Of a DNA stretch of 64,000 nucleotides, positions 36,001-49,822 are shown in pieces (position 1 is the first letter of the stretch; every line of letters starts with the position of its first letter). The notes under the pieces were generated by a model that ran no database searches, had not been told where the DNA came from, and saw nothing but the letters and a program-made list of their open reading frames with translations. Position numbers and translations under genes: made by a program. The stretch comes from Coprinopsis marcescibilis (lineage: Eukaryota; Basidiomycota; Agaricomycetes; Agaricales; Psathyrellaceae): positions 130,264-194,263 of the forward strand of contig ML210194.1 of assembly GCA_004369085.1 (NCBI GenBank). The letters are read 5' to 3'.

Positions 36001-38976
36001 CCTGAAACCGAGTTAAGAGTACCGTGGGCCGAAAGATATCATATGCTAGGTCAAGCCGCTATAGTGATTGTTTTCTGGCCTGGGCGGCATTTGGCCGGCA
36101 CCGGACTCTGTCGTCAATCTCAAATGTTCAGACCCTATGTAGTACCCAAGCTTCGGGTGTTGTTGACTTTTGATTGCGCTCGTTCTTCATTGGTCCAGAG
36201 GCGATTCTATCCTATTCTATCTGCACCCTTGCTCAGACGTTCAAACCTGTCCAAACCAAACTTCTTAACTTATCCATAATTAGGTGGATCGCTACTAATT
36301 GTCATTCATATTTTTCCCATTGTCTGACCCAGCTGAAATGTGGTTGATCCCCAGCTCTGCCTGTTGCTTATTCGCCTACAGTCACACAGAGTCACTAACA
36401 GTCACAAATACTGAACATCTGTCTTGTGTCAATCGAGGGGCGGGTACTTGATGTCGACATGGGGTTTTGTTTTTAAGAATGGGCAGCCAGTGCATTTGAA
36501 GCGAACGGCGCAGATCTGGGCCCGGATGTTTGCTAGATCACCGACGCTGTCATAGCTGTCAAAGCTTGTGTGTATCGACAGGTCCTTTTGAGTTTCAGGG
36601 CTGCATTTGATCAGGAGTAGCAAGGTGGGCTAAGTCATGTACGTATGAAGGCAGCTTGCTTTACCTCTTTTCACTCGTATTCGCCTGTCCATGTAACCAA
36701 TGTCTTGTCTATTCTTCAGAAGAACTAGGCCCTTTGAGCGAGTATTATTCAGAAACAAATACCTGTCCTATCAGAAGGCTATTGGCTCCATCATGATAAC
36801 CCGACGTTCACGGGTAACTTAAATGCCTCACCAGCTCAGGGTGTGTCCCAAATCTAAGTGGTCAGGAGACTTGAACCAATCTTGAATGGGTTCTCCGGCG
36901 CTCATCCAATGGACTTCGACTCGGAGTCGAACCTGATTGGTTGTTCGCCATATCCATGCCTCACCGCCTTAAGCAGCCTTAAGCCCATGCCCTATCACGC
37001 GGGAACCGTGGCGTTATCGCATGACCAGACTCAGAAATGGACAATCATCGATTACGCATGTACCTCCGCCGCCCGAACGCGACTCGGAGCAGATGTCTTG
37101 TAAAGATGATGGTTCGCACATGGGTAGGAACGACAGCTGCCCTAGATGGTCAGAGGATATCGAGGTTTGTATCGAAACGACACAACTCGTAGACAAGTAA
37201 GGCGTGGACATCCCGGACTGAAAAGAAATGCCCGTGCTCAAAATACATCATTAGACAGCTGGCGGTGAAGCCGGGCAGGTGTAGGATACTTGTCAGGTTT
37301 GTTTTTAATGACTTGGAAATTCGGTTCTTGCAGAAATGATTGCTGACTACTTCTGAAAGCTACTCCGATGTGTAACCTTTTACGACGCGGTTTCCCTTCG
37401 ATTGAGCTAAGCATTGATAGAGAAGGGTTGAAAAGTATAATAAATAAATTTCAGTTTAGTATTTCCGAGTCAGACAGGTATTCGGAGTTCTAACTGCAAG
37501 TCTGTGCGGCCTGGCGTATGATCATAGTACATAGCATAGATCGACGTTAGATTGTGGTCCCGGACGGGGTGGCAATGATGACACCCGCCAAATTTTGTCA
37601 GCAGCACCAACTTGGCCAGTTTTACTTTCGCCGCATTGACCTTTGCTTCAGCTATTTCCCTGAAGTTCGCCAGCATAACCTTGCCTGTACCACAAATCAC
37701 AAACTATCTGACCCAGATCCCAGAACAATCAAATCTTAACCTAGTATCCCGCAGGCAGATCAAGTGTCGAATAGTTTACACATTAATGATGACAAGTACA
37801 CCCATGTTGCAATTGGAAAAAGACGCAAGCTCAGCACTCGAGTAGCTTGAGATGGCGGAGAAAATATGTCCGTATGTATTTGAAATCGTCCCTTCAGGGA
37901 CCAGAAAAAGGAGGCTATCGAGAAGTTTGCGGAAGCAAGGAACAAATAATTGAACACTTTCTATTGGAGTCTCGACTGACCCTCAGGCTGGTTCGCGCGC
38001 AACTGAGATTGCCTCCAGGAACAATATAACTTACCGAAATATCTCCAGCACTCTCGAATCGGTTGTTGTCGGCTTTATGCGATATGCTGTTTACGATTGG
38101 TCCATTGCCCTTTGGAACCCAGCGCCAAATTCCCCAATGTTGAAAATATCTGGTTAAGACTACACGTATAGATACGCCTCGCATGTGGAACGAGAACAAG
38201 TCTGTTCACTATAGAGCTACGACCTCTCTTGAGCTCAAAAGAATATAAGACAGTATACTTATAAGAGGCCGGCCTCGGTCTCCCAAGTCCCGATTCTTGA
38301 TGGTGACCGTGGCGATCACCAACTCATCGCTCGTTATGGGTTTATTATGGCGCGAGGCGGCAGCAATTCCTGTGACCTCTGGTTTTTCGCTGAATGGACT
38401 TTCAAGCTGTGAAAGATACTCAAAAAGTTAATCTATCGTCAGTGGGCGCCGGCAAGTCAATCGAGTTGAAATCCACCAATTTCTATCTCCAATTCATCGA
38501 TTTTTAAGCTCGAAAAAAGTATGAGTAGGTTCGAGATAGGTATCCCGTTAGAAGTTACTAGTGGTTACCACATACGCTTACTTGACGCTTACTATTTGCC
38601 ATGAATATGCGAACAACTAGTTCGACCCCAAACAAGCAAGTTGAGCGATAAACCGAGGAAAATTAGGCTGTTAACTATTCCCAGTTTGCCTTATTTTTCT
38701 CGAAAACTAAAAGCATAATAACGGTCAAATTCAGGGCAAAAGATGAATCTCAACAGATTTCTTACTCGTCCCATCAATTGCCAAGTGATCTTTTGTATGA
38801 ACTATGTACCGTTTGTGTCAAACCATGATAGGGTTTCCACCCCATTTCTCATTCCCAAGATCTCAGATCCCTCACCGAGAGCACCGACCCTTGTTCGTCA
38901 GGATTTAATAAAATGACCTACTTTGAGAGCACGTCCCACCACACCCATCTCTTTCACCTCTCGACGCCTCCTATCC
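33048..38976. other. 5.9 kb gene-poor region
   Basis: No supported gene. Weak candidates: an ATG frame at 35216-35515 (99 codons, ending in a Ser-rich SESSSSSSEGDS tail); a minus frame at 36429-36623 with FKCTGCPFLKTKPHVDIKYP that could be the last exon of something; and a minus frame at 37470-37700 with GGCHHCHPVRDH. None has partner exons or a recognised family. Decayed genes or transposon debris are plausible. Confidence 0.4.
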
Positions 38977-40428
38977 ATGACACGCCCAGCTCGTCCCAAT
39001 TACAATGTTCGCACAACCTCGGTTTGCGATCTTGGTCAGAACACGAACACCGATCGTTCAGTGACCTCGTCTGCGGCGAGAACGGGTCGAAAGACGTTCA
39101 AGACCGACAGAAATGAAGCTATCTGGCCAGAGTTCCTCGAGTCCTGGCTCCTTCAAGGTTAGTTACTCTGTTATCAACGCTTTCCGCACGTCGTAATCCA
39201 AATTTCTGCATGTAGGCATCCTGCGTTATAGTCCTCCTCAGTCCCGAACTGGGAGGTCCAGGACGCGGCTGCAGCGGTTCCCTCGACGAAATAAGATGAT
39301 ATCGGAATACATCTTCCGCAACACTGGGAGGTACCGTACCGCCAAGCAGGTCGGTAGCCGCATTCAGCAGCTGCGCTCGACATGCAAGGATCCCTTGAGT
39401 AGGTTTATATACACGCTGCAGACATCCACAATCTTATTTGTCCACTCAGTTAAGAGACACCTTACCGACCTTGGCCGATTTAACTCTGAAAGCGACAGCG
39501 AGGGGTCTCCAAGCCCTTCTCCATCCCTTCATCCTACACTTTCCCTCGAAGAGTCCCTGGAGCCTGAGCAGGCCTTCACCCCCTACTCATCCTGCTCACC
39601 TTCCGCCTCGGACGTCACGCTCGCTGACAGCTCCCTTGCCGTTGCTCTCCAGGTCACCGTATGCGACCGGGAGGATTGGAGTCACCGTGCTGGTCATGCA
39701 CCTCGCTTCTACTTGGACCTTGACGCCGCCTCTTCCATCGCACCCCAGGTATATAGCATACATACCACATCCTGTTCGCATCTTCAACTATCGCCCACTC
39801 TCGTACTCCGGTGGGATGCTCTTCACTCCGCAAGCCCGTACGAGGTCGCTTTTGAAAGTGTCAATGGCGCAGGCTCTATCGCCGCTGTCTCAAGTGAGCT
39901 GGTCACCCCGGGAGGCTCATTGGAGGAGCTTTCCAGTGCTATCCCTGAAGCTATCTGGAGGAGAGTTATCGAAAACTACTGTGAGTTTGCTTTTCCATCG
40001 AGCCTTTTGCCTCGGAGGACTAATTTTGCTATGCTCTAGCGAATACAAACGTCTTCGTTCAGAGGATCACCTCCGTCGGCGAATCACCTTTCCTATCAAT
40101 GTCCATTGAATACTCGATATCAGTGGTGTCTCAATCAAACGTTTCCTCTCCCTCTGAGCTTTCCCCCGGATCTGGATTCAATCACGACGGCAACCCGTAC
40201 CACCAGTCGTTCGTGCAGAGCTACGACTCGTATCCTTCTCCAGAAGTTGTGTCATTCTCGGGCCCCCAATCCCTCGAAGCGCTCTTGCCTTTTCCGCGGT
40301 CCATCGATCGGCCATATGCCAGCATTGTTCCAGAACTGGAACCCCCGCCATATGTGGACCCTTGGGATCTTTCGCTGACGACGCCATTCTCCACCCTCCA
40401 GTATCCTCCTAGTACGTTCTTGCTTTAA
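38977..40428 (+). CDS. TEA/ATTS-domain transcription factor
   Basis: Four exons (38977-39157, 39216-39398, 39450-39980, 40040-40428), total 1284 nt, 427 residues, phases consistent. Residues about 46-120 form the TEA DNA-binding domain: AIWPEFLESWLLQG, a variable loop with PPQSRTGRSRTRLQRFPRRN, KMISEYIFRNTGRYRTAKQV, then GSRIQQLRS. These match helices 1-3 of the AbaA/TEC1/TEAD family (W-P-x-x-x-E-x-AF, N-x-L-I-x-x-YI, RTxKQVxSHIQ); the usual His in SHIQ is Arg here. The first intron falls in the loop after helix 1. The remainder is Ser/Pro-rich with acidic patches and no second domain. The stop at 40428 reads through a potential donor (GTACGT at 40412), so a further 3' exon is possible. Fungal TEA proteins control cell-type switching and development. 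Confidence 0.88.
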
Positions 40429-43400
40429 CCCTTTCCTGTGCGGATTCTTTCATCATACTACCTATATTTTGGGATTGTTGTCACTGTTCTGGGTCCAATG
40501 TTTTCGCTTTTACTTTTATGCATACAAACCTTCTTTTCTTGTTCTTGTAAATTTGTATCTTGTCATGTATTGCTACTAATTCCCTTCTTATGGGCTGGGG
40601 GATATCCCTACAAACGTATTCGCCGCGTGCGGTGGTAGGCATGGACTTTATCGAACTATTCCATACATTCAACTCTCAACTTCTCTATGCGCAATCCCTT
40701 TCTTTTATCTTGGACGTTATCCTTCTATCTCTCACCGTGCTGTGATATGCACACCTCCCGCTCGTAACAAGTTCACCATGTATTTACTCTAGAGGCGGCT
40801 CGTGGTAGCCGCCTTCGTTGTACTTGAAATCATCGTCGCAAGACACATTATCGAAGCTTGATGCTTCCCATCGAACTACCTTTCCGTGCACACATTTATG
40901 TTCACATGAAACGGATTTTCAAAAAAGTCACGAGTGGTCGACGTCACCTTCACCATAGCCATCTGATCGTTAGAAGAATGCCTAACGAAATGAAAAATTC
41001 CCTACTACTACTACTACTACTACTACCATGCCTTTGCCTATGCCGGCCGATCGACTGCATTGACCTCCGTGCCAATACATGGGCTGCTCGCCAAAAGGTT
41101 GGAGCCATATACTGGGATAGTACCTGGAGAGACCTGGAGCTGGTGTAAGTAACCGACCAAAGCCCCAATCACGAATCACCAGATTCACGTCGTTTGGCAA
41201 TTCACGGACCATATGATACGTTTTTGGCGCTTCGCATTTTATGTGCACGAGGTTGCCCACCTGCGAGCATCTACAAAGCATTACTGCTTCCAAGGCTTCT
41301 AGTCGATATGGGCAGGGGCCCGTGGCTTGCACCCCCTGCCGCGTGCATTGATTCTATCACTGCTCACACAACTGGAAAGCCGCAGAATATCCAAGCCAGT
41401 GGGCGCGTAGACTATGTGAGCCATCGTAGGCTATCGTTATTCAAAGGCAAGCGATGACTCCTCCCGAGGCCTTGGACTTCCCTCTAATTGAAATTGCGGC
41501 TATGACAGATAAGCTCAACTCGGGAATCAGCTTTGCCTTGCCACCTCTGGGCAAGGCGGAGGTAGATAGGTGTTGATCTAAATCCAATACATGGGATGGC
41601 ATCATGTTGACAGTTGGCAGCACTTTCAACCACCTATAACTAGAGTCTGGGCGGAGCCTATAGCGTCCCATCTAGATTTGGCGGAGAGAGTATACATGCT
41701 TACCCTGTATTGTTCGCGGGAAGGACCAAACAGAAGTAAAATAGGAAATTCAAAGGCGCGATTCGGAGTCTGTGGCCTCACTTCTTTATTCTGGAGCCAT
41801 TGACCTCGTTCTATCGTAGTGTCCAACGTTGCGCATGAGGCTTACAGTAAGTCTATAGGCGCTTCTCCAAGGTCCTGGCCAAGAAGACGGGACGGGGTGC
41901 TCACCAATAGTTCTCATAAGATGGATATTAATCAGTGTTCCTGGCCCAAGACACGGGAGAGTTGGTCGAACCAAATCAAATTTCGATGTGCCGCAGGCCG
42001 TGTGCTATGCATGTCTGTATGGGCCTTTAACAGCCGTTAACCAGCATTAACCCTGAACAAGATTTCCCCTAAGGGCTTTCTTTCAGATGTGGCGTTTGAC
42101 GGTCACCCGTCGGCCGCCTGCTGTAAGTCGCAAGAAGGTTTCCTAGAGCTGCGATTAGACTTGTGAAGTTTGCTCGGGGATACTACTGATTGGACTGAGT
42201 GTTTTTAACCGCACTGAAAGGAGCTGGAAGGTCCTTGAGACTGTATAAGCAGCGCGAGGACTCGGGCTTCAGGCATCAGGGTCAATCTGACCTGATCTGT
42301 CCACAGATCCAGACGCGTCCGGCCATAAAGACTTCGCGGGACTGAGGCGCTCGGCGATCTGAGGGCGCATTGTCCCCGAGCTTATAGTACCACCCTCGTT
42401 TCAGAGTAAAAATGTCTCGCGCCAGGAGACTGCCTAGGGGCCGCTGAAAAGGGAATCTGTAATCGTTTGTAAGCGTCAGAGTAGCAACAAACGACTGCGG
42501 TTTGCTGCGGTAAGAAACACTTACTTCCATCGTACCGACGAGTTTGCCACGGCCACCGCTTCACGTCCAAGATAGACTTACGGGATGCAACAATCTCCCA
42601 GTAGGCAGAGCCTCGCATTGGTTTTAATTTCGTGGGCAGAGTTCGTGGATCCCAGAAGCTGACAAGCTGCCACTGAACAGGAGCAAATCAGAAGAAACGC
42701 GAAAGACTGAGTAGATCTTGCCGGCTGGGGTGAGTGGCGTTGTCCTACATGCACCAACTGCAGAAATTGAATATTCCATGGAGGTTATGACATTTTCCGA
42801 CACGATTAAGAACTCCGGTGACCATATGTACGGCGTCAATAAGCGGCAGAGAGGCTGAGTCAGTCCGAAGACCGCGGCGTAAGTATTGGGGAAAATATTA
42901 GCACTTATCTCTCACATGATGATACGTCGCAAAGCGATGGTCGCAGGATAATCGCGAAGCCCAACGGCTGAATGCTTGGGTGAAATTCCAACCATGGCGA
43001 CAGTAGCTGAGACAGAAGCTGCTGCGCATAGCAGAAAAATCCGAAATCCGAGTCGTCAAGGACTCCTTTTTTCAAGGTATGTCGTTTGCCTGATCAAAGG
43101 CTAGCGCTTCAAGAGCCTCATCTGGCGCCGGAGTTACTAAAAAAGAACCGGATCAAGAGTAAAGCGCCTAGCCACCATACTGCAAAGCCCGTATGCACGG
43201 AGACTCACAGAAAACATGATTTCAACTCTGGCCTCTGAGCTTTCCACATCAACCTGAGTTCGAAAATGTCATCTCGCTAAGACTCGACCTGCATTGACTC
43301 ACCTGTGGCCGAACTGACTCTGAATCCAGGTCGATTACTCATCCCCCGAATGTCGATGACTAAACATTCGCCTCGGAAGCTACATTAAGTGCATTATATT

Positions 43401-43750
43401 CATTTTGGTGTCATTTGCGGTCCCATACACTCACTTCTATCAGGTTACGGTGCCCAATTAGTTACAAGACGTTTATTGTCGAAGTAAACAAGAACAAGAG
43501 GCAAATTCGGTGGCTGTCCGGCGCGTGGCCTAGGTCAGCCACGGGGCAAACAGAAACAAATAACTGCGAGACGGGTTGCACCTTCCATCTACCAGCGTCT
43601 ACAGTTTCTACCCATTTCTCAACGATTTAGCGTCACAACGGGCTCCTGGAGGGAGATATAGGTAAGTCAATGTCGCTTGAGGCTAGCTACAGGCTCTGAT
43701 TACTTTCAATCGGCAGCAGGCGCAACAGGATCACAGTTCTTTGGCGACCA
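40429..43750. other. 3.3 kb gene-poor region
   Basis: Apart from the (CTA)8 run, no gene or repeat family was recognised. The last few hundred bases are the promoter and 5' leader of the MYND gene. Confidence 0.45.
41002..41025 (+). repeat. (CTA)8 microsatellite
   Basis: Eight perfect CTA trinucleotides, non-coding as far as can be told. Confidence 0.95.
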
Positions 43751-46709
43751 ATGCGCGAATCAAACCATTCATTTCCGAACCAGAATAAGGCATGTGTCTG
43801 TATAAACTCCCAACTATATGACAGGCGAGGTGGGTAGATATGTCTCTGAAGCTCCGGAATATCCAAAATTCGGGAGGCTAACGACTATTTTGCAGCTCTG
43901 GACACGACCGCACCATTGCCACTGTTCAATTCTTTGACTCATCTCTCATATCTGACCTCAACCTCGCCCAGGATCCGGGAAATTATGACCCAGGATGGCG
44001 GTCTAGAGCGTCTAGTTCGCATGCTGCATGACTACTGTATATCACCCACGCCGCCAGAGAATCCGTCCTTGATCTATGGTTTGACTCCACCCAACATCCG
44101 GCCACCGAAACCAGTGCCAACTTTAAACCCAACATCGTTCGATAAGCATGCCGCCTACCGGTTCTCTCTCGCTTTCCAGTGTGTCGTCAACATTGGAGTC
44201 AGGGGGAGTGAACACATACGTAGTCGCGTCGTCCAGGCTGGAACTTTGGATGTCGTCGGCTGTGTACTGGAGGCCTGGTTAGCAAGCAAAGGCTTTGCTG
44301 TTGGTCCCAGCTCTAGCGCCACTGGACTTCCCAGGGAAACCAGGGAACAACGCCAGGCTAGAAAGGCCGCTCAGCTCGAAGCACGCCAGCGGGAGGAAGC
44401 TGCCCAATTACAGAAAGCCCTGCAACGACAACTTATGATGGATCAACGACTTTTACGACAGGAGAACAGGACAGTGAGGCCGGTGCGTTACAGACTCGAC
44501 TTTTATGTGTTATATTGTGCTAATATCTCATATAGGACGATGCTATGGACATCTCTGCAAGCCCGTCGCCAGGATCAGGCTCATTGATCGATTCATCATC
44601 GCATGCCTCAACTCCAGGTGCCAACAGCGACAATGACATGTCAACAGACAACTCTATGACCACAACACCTCAAGGATCCGGTACTCCCACAAGCTCTGTT
44701 GTCATTCCAAACAGGGATCGCTCTGGGACGCTCACTGGTCGGCCTTGGGCAGACAACAGTGCTTCGACCAGCCGCCATCGATCTCGGTCACACCGGAACA
44801 ACGCTTCCTCTACTACTTCAACCGATGTCTCGCGTCCAGAGACAGAGACAGAAGATGACGGCGACGCAGAAGCAGATGTTGATATGGACGGCGGAGATTC
44901 ATCCCAGGAACGGGCACCGCGGCGCATTCCCCTCACCGCCCGACGGCCAGTGGGTATCGTCTCCGCCGACCAGCCGCCGGACCCAGATGCTCATATCATT
45001 GTAACGGATGGCGGGGTTGGTGTAGGTGTCGATGTAGAGGTTGGGGTTGAGGATGGCTTGGTTTCACTTGGAAACAATGATGATTTCGCGATGGGTGCTC
45101 CGCCTGGGGCACCTGGGGCCATAAATGACGGGCCACCCGCCCACCCACTCATCCTTGAGACTGGGCGACGCAGGAACACTATCGACGCACCAGACGTTAC
45201 ACCGCGTGCGGGGTTCATTGGTTTACCCGGAGTGACAGAACCCAGTACCATCCAAGGGGTGCATAGTCAAGCAACAGGAGCGCAGATCGCAACCCCCATT
45301 GCCCATCAGCGAACAGCGACGATTAGAGGGCGGCACAACGATCTCACTCCAGGTCCTTCAGCACACATGCTGAACCGGACCAGCAGCCACTACCGTGAAG
45401 TCGAATCCGGGCCATATCGTGACGAAGATGTACTGCTTGGTCTCCAGCTCCTTGCATACCTCAGCAAGTATCCGCACGTCCGACAAGCGTTCTACAAACC
45501 TCGGGTTACTTTCCATCCTGCGAGTGTCAACTATACAGGCGCGCGTGCCTCCACAACCACGATCCCCCCGCCTCCAGCGCGAGAGAAGGAGAAGCAAAAG
45601 GAATCGACCAGTTCGGTGAAGGATGGGTCAAGCTTTTTCAGGACATTCACCCAGGCAGCAACTGGGAACCGGGGCAAGGAACGAGCAGTGACCGCACCGC
45701 CATCGCAAACTAGACAAACGAATGTATTCTCCCTCGTCGAGCGTTTCACCTTCAAGCCCAGTTCAACCGAAACCGAACTTCCCAACCCTCCGCCTCGCCT
45801 ACCACCTGAGATCCAGTATTGGGCAGGTGTCATCATGAGGAACGCTTGTAGGAAGGACGACAGCAGAGGTGGGATCCGGCAGTGTGCAAACAGTGAGTCT
45901 ACAGTCATGGCAGGGTCTATTAAACAATCTAATTCTTTTTTCTTTCAGTGCTATGCGGTCGATGGGAATCCTATCCCAGGGAATTCGCCAAATGCAGAAG
46001 GTGTCGGAAAGCCAAGTACTGCGGGAAAGAGTGTCAAAGTACTGCCTGGAGTGAGGGACATCGCTTTTGGTGTAGTGCGAGGGATACAGAAGAAGACGGA
46101 CCTTTGGATCACCATGGGCCCGGGATCCTGATCAACGGCGAGAGTAACAGTTCTCCCGTCGCTGTGCAGGTGGCGTCCAGTGGTTCACGCTCTGATCGCC
46201 GGGACAGGGAACGACTAGGGCGGGAACTTAGGGGAGAAGGGAGCGACTATTCGTCGAGAACAACGCGGCCGGCAGGCGGATCCGGAGCGTCTGCTTCAGG
46301 AACCTCACGCATTGAGGGGATGAGTCGGGAAAGAATTGTTCCATCGCATGGGAGTGGCCGGCAACGGAACCATCGAGCATCCTCGAACACGAACACGAGC
46401 ACCACTACCAACACCAGCACGGCCATCGGCGGGACAATTAACAACTTTCTAGCCTTTGCGGGACGGCCAGCTGACAACTCGTTTGAACATCACCCAAACT
46501 CTTTTCGTCGCCGTGCGGAGACGATAACGCCTGCACATGTGGGTAGAGAAGATGTACCACCGAATGTGGTGGTGGAAAGGAATGGGCGGGCCCACCTGGA
46601 TACCAGGTCGGTAGACCCCTTGCAGCCCGGACCTTCGCGTCGGGGTGGGGTGGGACCTCATCGCACAAACCGAAATGACGGGGATTCCGAAGACATGGTT
46701 CTGGGGTGA
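43751..46709 (+). CDS. MUB1: MYND zinc-finger protein, MUB1/SamB type
   Basis: Four exons (43751-43829, 43896-44482, 44536-45892, 45949-46709), 2784 nt, 927 residues, phases consistent. The N-terminus (MRESNHSFPNQNKACVCINS, then QLYDRRALDTTAPLPLFNSL) and TSTSPRIREIMTQDGGLERL are the conserved armadillo-like start of Mub1/SamB proteins. A charged, coiled-coil-like segment follows (REQRQARKAAQLEARQREEA). A long low-complexity Ser/Thr/Asp region is next, then a second conserved block (DEDVLLGLQLLAYLSKYPHV). The MYND finger is near residues 658-702: Cys residues in QCANMLCGRWE, AKCRRCRKAKYC, KECQ, and the terminal HRFWC. In yeast Mub1 bridges Ubr2 to Rpn4; in Aspergillus SamB affects morphogenesis. 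That role here is by family only. The basidiomycete copy is lengthened by Ser-rich inserts and a Ser/Thr/Asn tail. Confidence 0.9.
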
Positions 46710-47830
46710 AAATATGTGGTGCCTTGAACGAGCCACCAACACCCCTCAAGCTCCATCGGCTACACATTTGCTCTAGCGGGGCCTTTTGGTCGGTCACCTA
46801 ACATATGACCGTGCGCGATGTGACCGGGGTTCTCGATGACACCTTGGCCGCATATCTTTGGTCCACATTTGGGATGGCGGAAATGGCTGCGGCCAGCGTA
46901 TCATGGCTGGATGGGGCAGATGTTGCAATGGCGTTGGCTGACACGATTTAATCGGTGGTTTTGGTGGCTCGCTGGTTTTGGTTGTGTCGATTCTTTTCTC
47001 TTTACTCGTGTGGAATTTATGAACTTGATTGATCTCTGTAGTTTTCAGCCCATTTTTTATGTGTTCGACGCGATATGAACCGCTCCCTCCTCCCCTTCAT
47101 TCTACATCCTAGTGACGACGACAGTTAGCGTCATGTCTATCTCGGTCATCACTTCCTCACTTGCTACGCTACGCACACATGCATTTAACGATATCATGAC
47201 AATCAAACCCCTTTTTATAATCGGCGCAGTGAGGCATTTTTGTCTGTCTGTGGCATACATATCGTAGATCGTTGGCTGCTTGCTCGTTTCCCTCAGCACC
47301 GGTTCGCTCGTTATCTAGAGTAATCTAATCATATCTAATCACAAGAACCGCCTTGCTTCGCTACGGCATCCAGGAATTGAGGAAATATATTTCGGCGTTG
47401 CTCACAACAGACTTTGGAAATTTCCGCGTGTACGATACCGTTGTAGCTTGCTACAAAGTACATGTTGGAAGTAGAAACTGTAGGAAAGGCAAAGGTAAGC
47501 GCGCTAAACTGCGATAACAGCCGGCCCCAGATAGAGCGGTGTGACGGGAAGAGGGGTGTAATAAGCCTTGACTCGCACACTGGCCCCGCAGTGGATTAGG
47601 GCCAGTGCGAGAAGTCTCAGAAACAGTATCAAAGGAATGAAGAAAGTGGTCCAAACGGAAAAAATAAAACAATCAAGTACAAATAGAGCTAGGCAGTATC
47701 GTTATAGATATGAAGGGATATCTAATCTACTCGTGTTTCTCTCCAAGTCCAGACTCCACGGGGTAGGTTCTAGCTTCTGTCCTGTGAAAGTGTTATTCCT
47801 CAATCACCTCTATTCCGAGTCATCGTTGCA
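46710..47830. other. 1.1 kb intergenic, nothing recognised
   Basis: Short frames only on both strands; contains the 3' end of the MYND gene and the promoter of the F-box-like gene. Confidence 0.5.
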
Positions 47831-49576
47831 ATGCACATTACTTCACTTGCGCCTGAGCTTGTGCAGCACATAGGCACCCAGGTGAGTATATCCCCAGTCA
47901 AGACCCAAGAGCTCTCTCATCAATCGAATATCGTTCAAAGGCTCAGGAATTTGATGTCAAGACCCTGCGACTAGTCTGCAAATGGTTCTCCGAGCTCCTT
48001 GTGGGACATGTTCTCAAGCGTCTTGTTATCTTCATGTCGGCTGACGAGCACGAGCGAGGGTTGCACATGCTCGAGACGCTCGCCAAGTCCATTGGCCATC
48101 CTGCCACGTACCTTACCACAGAGTTGGTGTTAAAGGCGATCTACGTTCCTCGGGACGATAAGGATAGCAAACAGACGATCTCGAGACTCAGAGGCTGTCT
48201 CGGACCTGCACTGCGGTCGTTACGCAACGTTGTGAATGTCAGGTATGTGGTGTTCACGCCGCTGATCCTTTCTCGTTTGGTTGGCGGCCTAGCTGATATG
48301 TACCGGCTGATAGCTGGTATGGGAGCTTGACGGATATGCTTTGGGCTCGCGAAGCAGTCGTCGATGCTTTGAGGCCGACCTTTGCATCACTTTCAGAGCT
48401 CAGAATCTCAGAGGTCCGCCTTCCGTCTAATCTAACGATTCTTGACGGAGCCGATATGAGGCATTTAACGTTTCTTGCCATCTCGACCGCTCAAGATGCG
48501 TTAGAGCAGCACATACTCCAGTCTCTCTACGCAATTTCAAGGACAATACAGGATTGCAGATCAACATTACGATGTATAGAGCTGGACGTGAGTCTGCGCT
48601 ATTTCTTCCATAGGACATGTCGAGGGCTGGTTATTCAAGAGTACACCGGAACAACGGCTGAGCCGTCTGACTTGGAGGCGTTTCAGCACCTCAAAGAGCT
48701 CAAGTTGTCGATGGATCACATCCCCAAGAGCGTCACTCCAACATTGCCCCAATTCTTATCCCTTCGGTCGCTCGATCTGACACTAACTTCGGCTCGCTTC
48801 CTGTCAGGGACTTCAGCCTACTATAAAACGAGCACAAACATTTGGACGGCACTCGCAAATACCGGAATTTGTCTGGAGAAGATATCTACCAACAGACCAT
48901 GCGGCGAACTCGTTAACTACTTGTGTTCGTACTCTAACGAGCTCAAGTCCTTAGCGATCTGCTCCCTAGGCCACAAACCATTGTCGCCTGATGGTCTGGC
49001 CATCGAGCTCTACAGTCGAGCCCTTCCGCTGCATGCGGAATCTCTCCAGGATTTGACCATAAACTCTCTAGGGGAATGGTGTTTTGGACGGTACCTGGAA
49101 GAAAGTATCCGGGGCTTGACATTTGTGAACCTCAAACGGTTCTCTGTCGTCGTCCTCGTCGCATACGACCCAGATTCAGAAGCACACTCAGATCCTGACC
49201 CGGACCATCTGGTGTGTCCCTGATCTTCTACATTCACGATTGCGCTGCTACAGGATGCTGACCATTTGAGTAGCGAGGCTTGCTGCAAATGGTTATGCAA
49301 AAGCACAATTTCCCTTCTCTGGAAAATCTGGAGGTTCGGGTGATAAAGCAAAGAGCCTTATCGATGCGTTATAATGCGACGTGGAGGACAGATGGGCCTG
49401 AGAGGGGGACACAAATGACCGCAGAGCGGATAGCTGCATCAAGACTTGCTCAGTATCGCTTTGCAGAGCCTTTGTTCTTTCAGTTATGGGTCGCTGGAGT
49501 CCAGTGGTACAGTCGGGAGGCGAAGCCTGAAGATGGATGGATGTGTTACTCGGTTGACCAGAAATTCAGCATCTAG
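47831..49576 (+). CDS. F-box-like protein, lineage-specific
   Basis: Four exons (47831-47881, 47941-48242, 48314-49211, 49274-49576), 1554 nt, 517 residues; the join GACCATCTG to CGAGGC is the only one that keeps frame. The first 45 residues (MHITSLAPELVQHIGTQ, then FDVKTLRLVCKWFSELL) fit the weak F-box pattern of basidiomycetes: L-x-PEL-x-x-I ... L-x-L-VCK-x-F. The rest contains Leu-rich strand/helix segments such as FQHLKELKLSMD, LSLRSLDLTL and LKSLAICSL, spaced irregularly as in degenerate LRR F-box proteins. It may be an SCF ubiquitin ligase substrate adaptor. Such genes form large, fast-evolving families in mushrooms; no specific orthologue is recognised. Confidence 0.7.
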
Positions 49577-49822
49577 AGTCTAGACCACGAAATGTAGCGC
49601 AATACTCCTCAGACATCTACTTTAAGTGCTTTCATCGACACCAGAGCACCATGTGAGCACCAAAGTTAGGGGCGGCCATGACATTGATAATGACGTCATG
49701 AATCAATCAATACGATTAATACGATTAAAGCGTTGCGGATATCCTGCTCCAGCGACTCAACACACACATCTATCTCTCCTTCAACAGCCGTCTCAGTTAC
49801 CAGCGTAAAGCCAGATATCATC

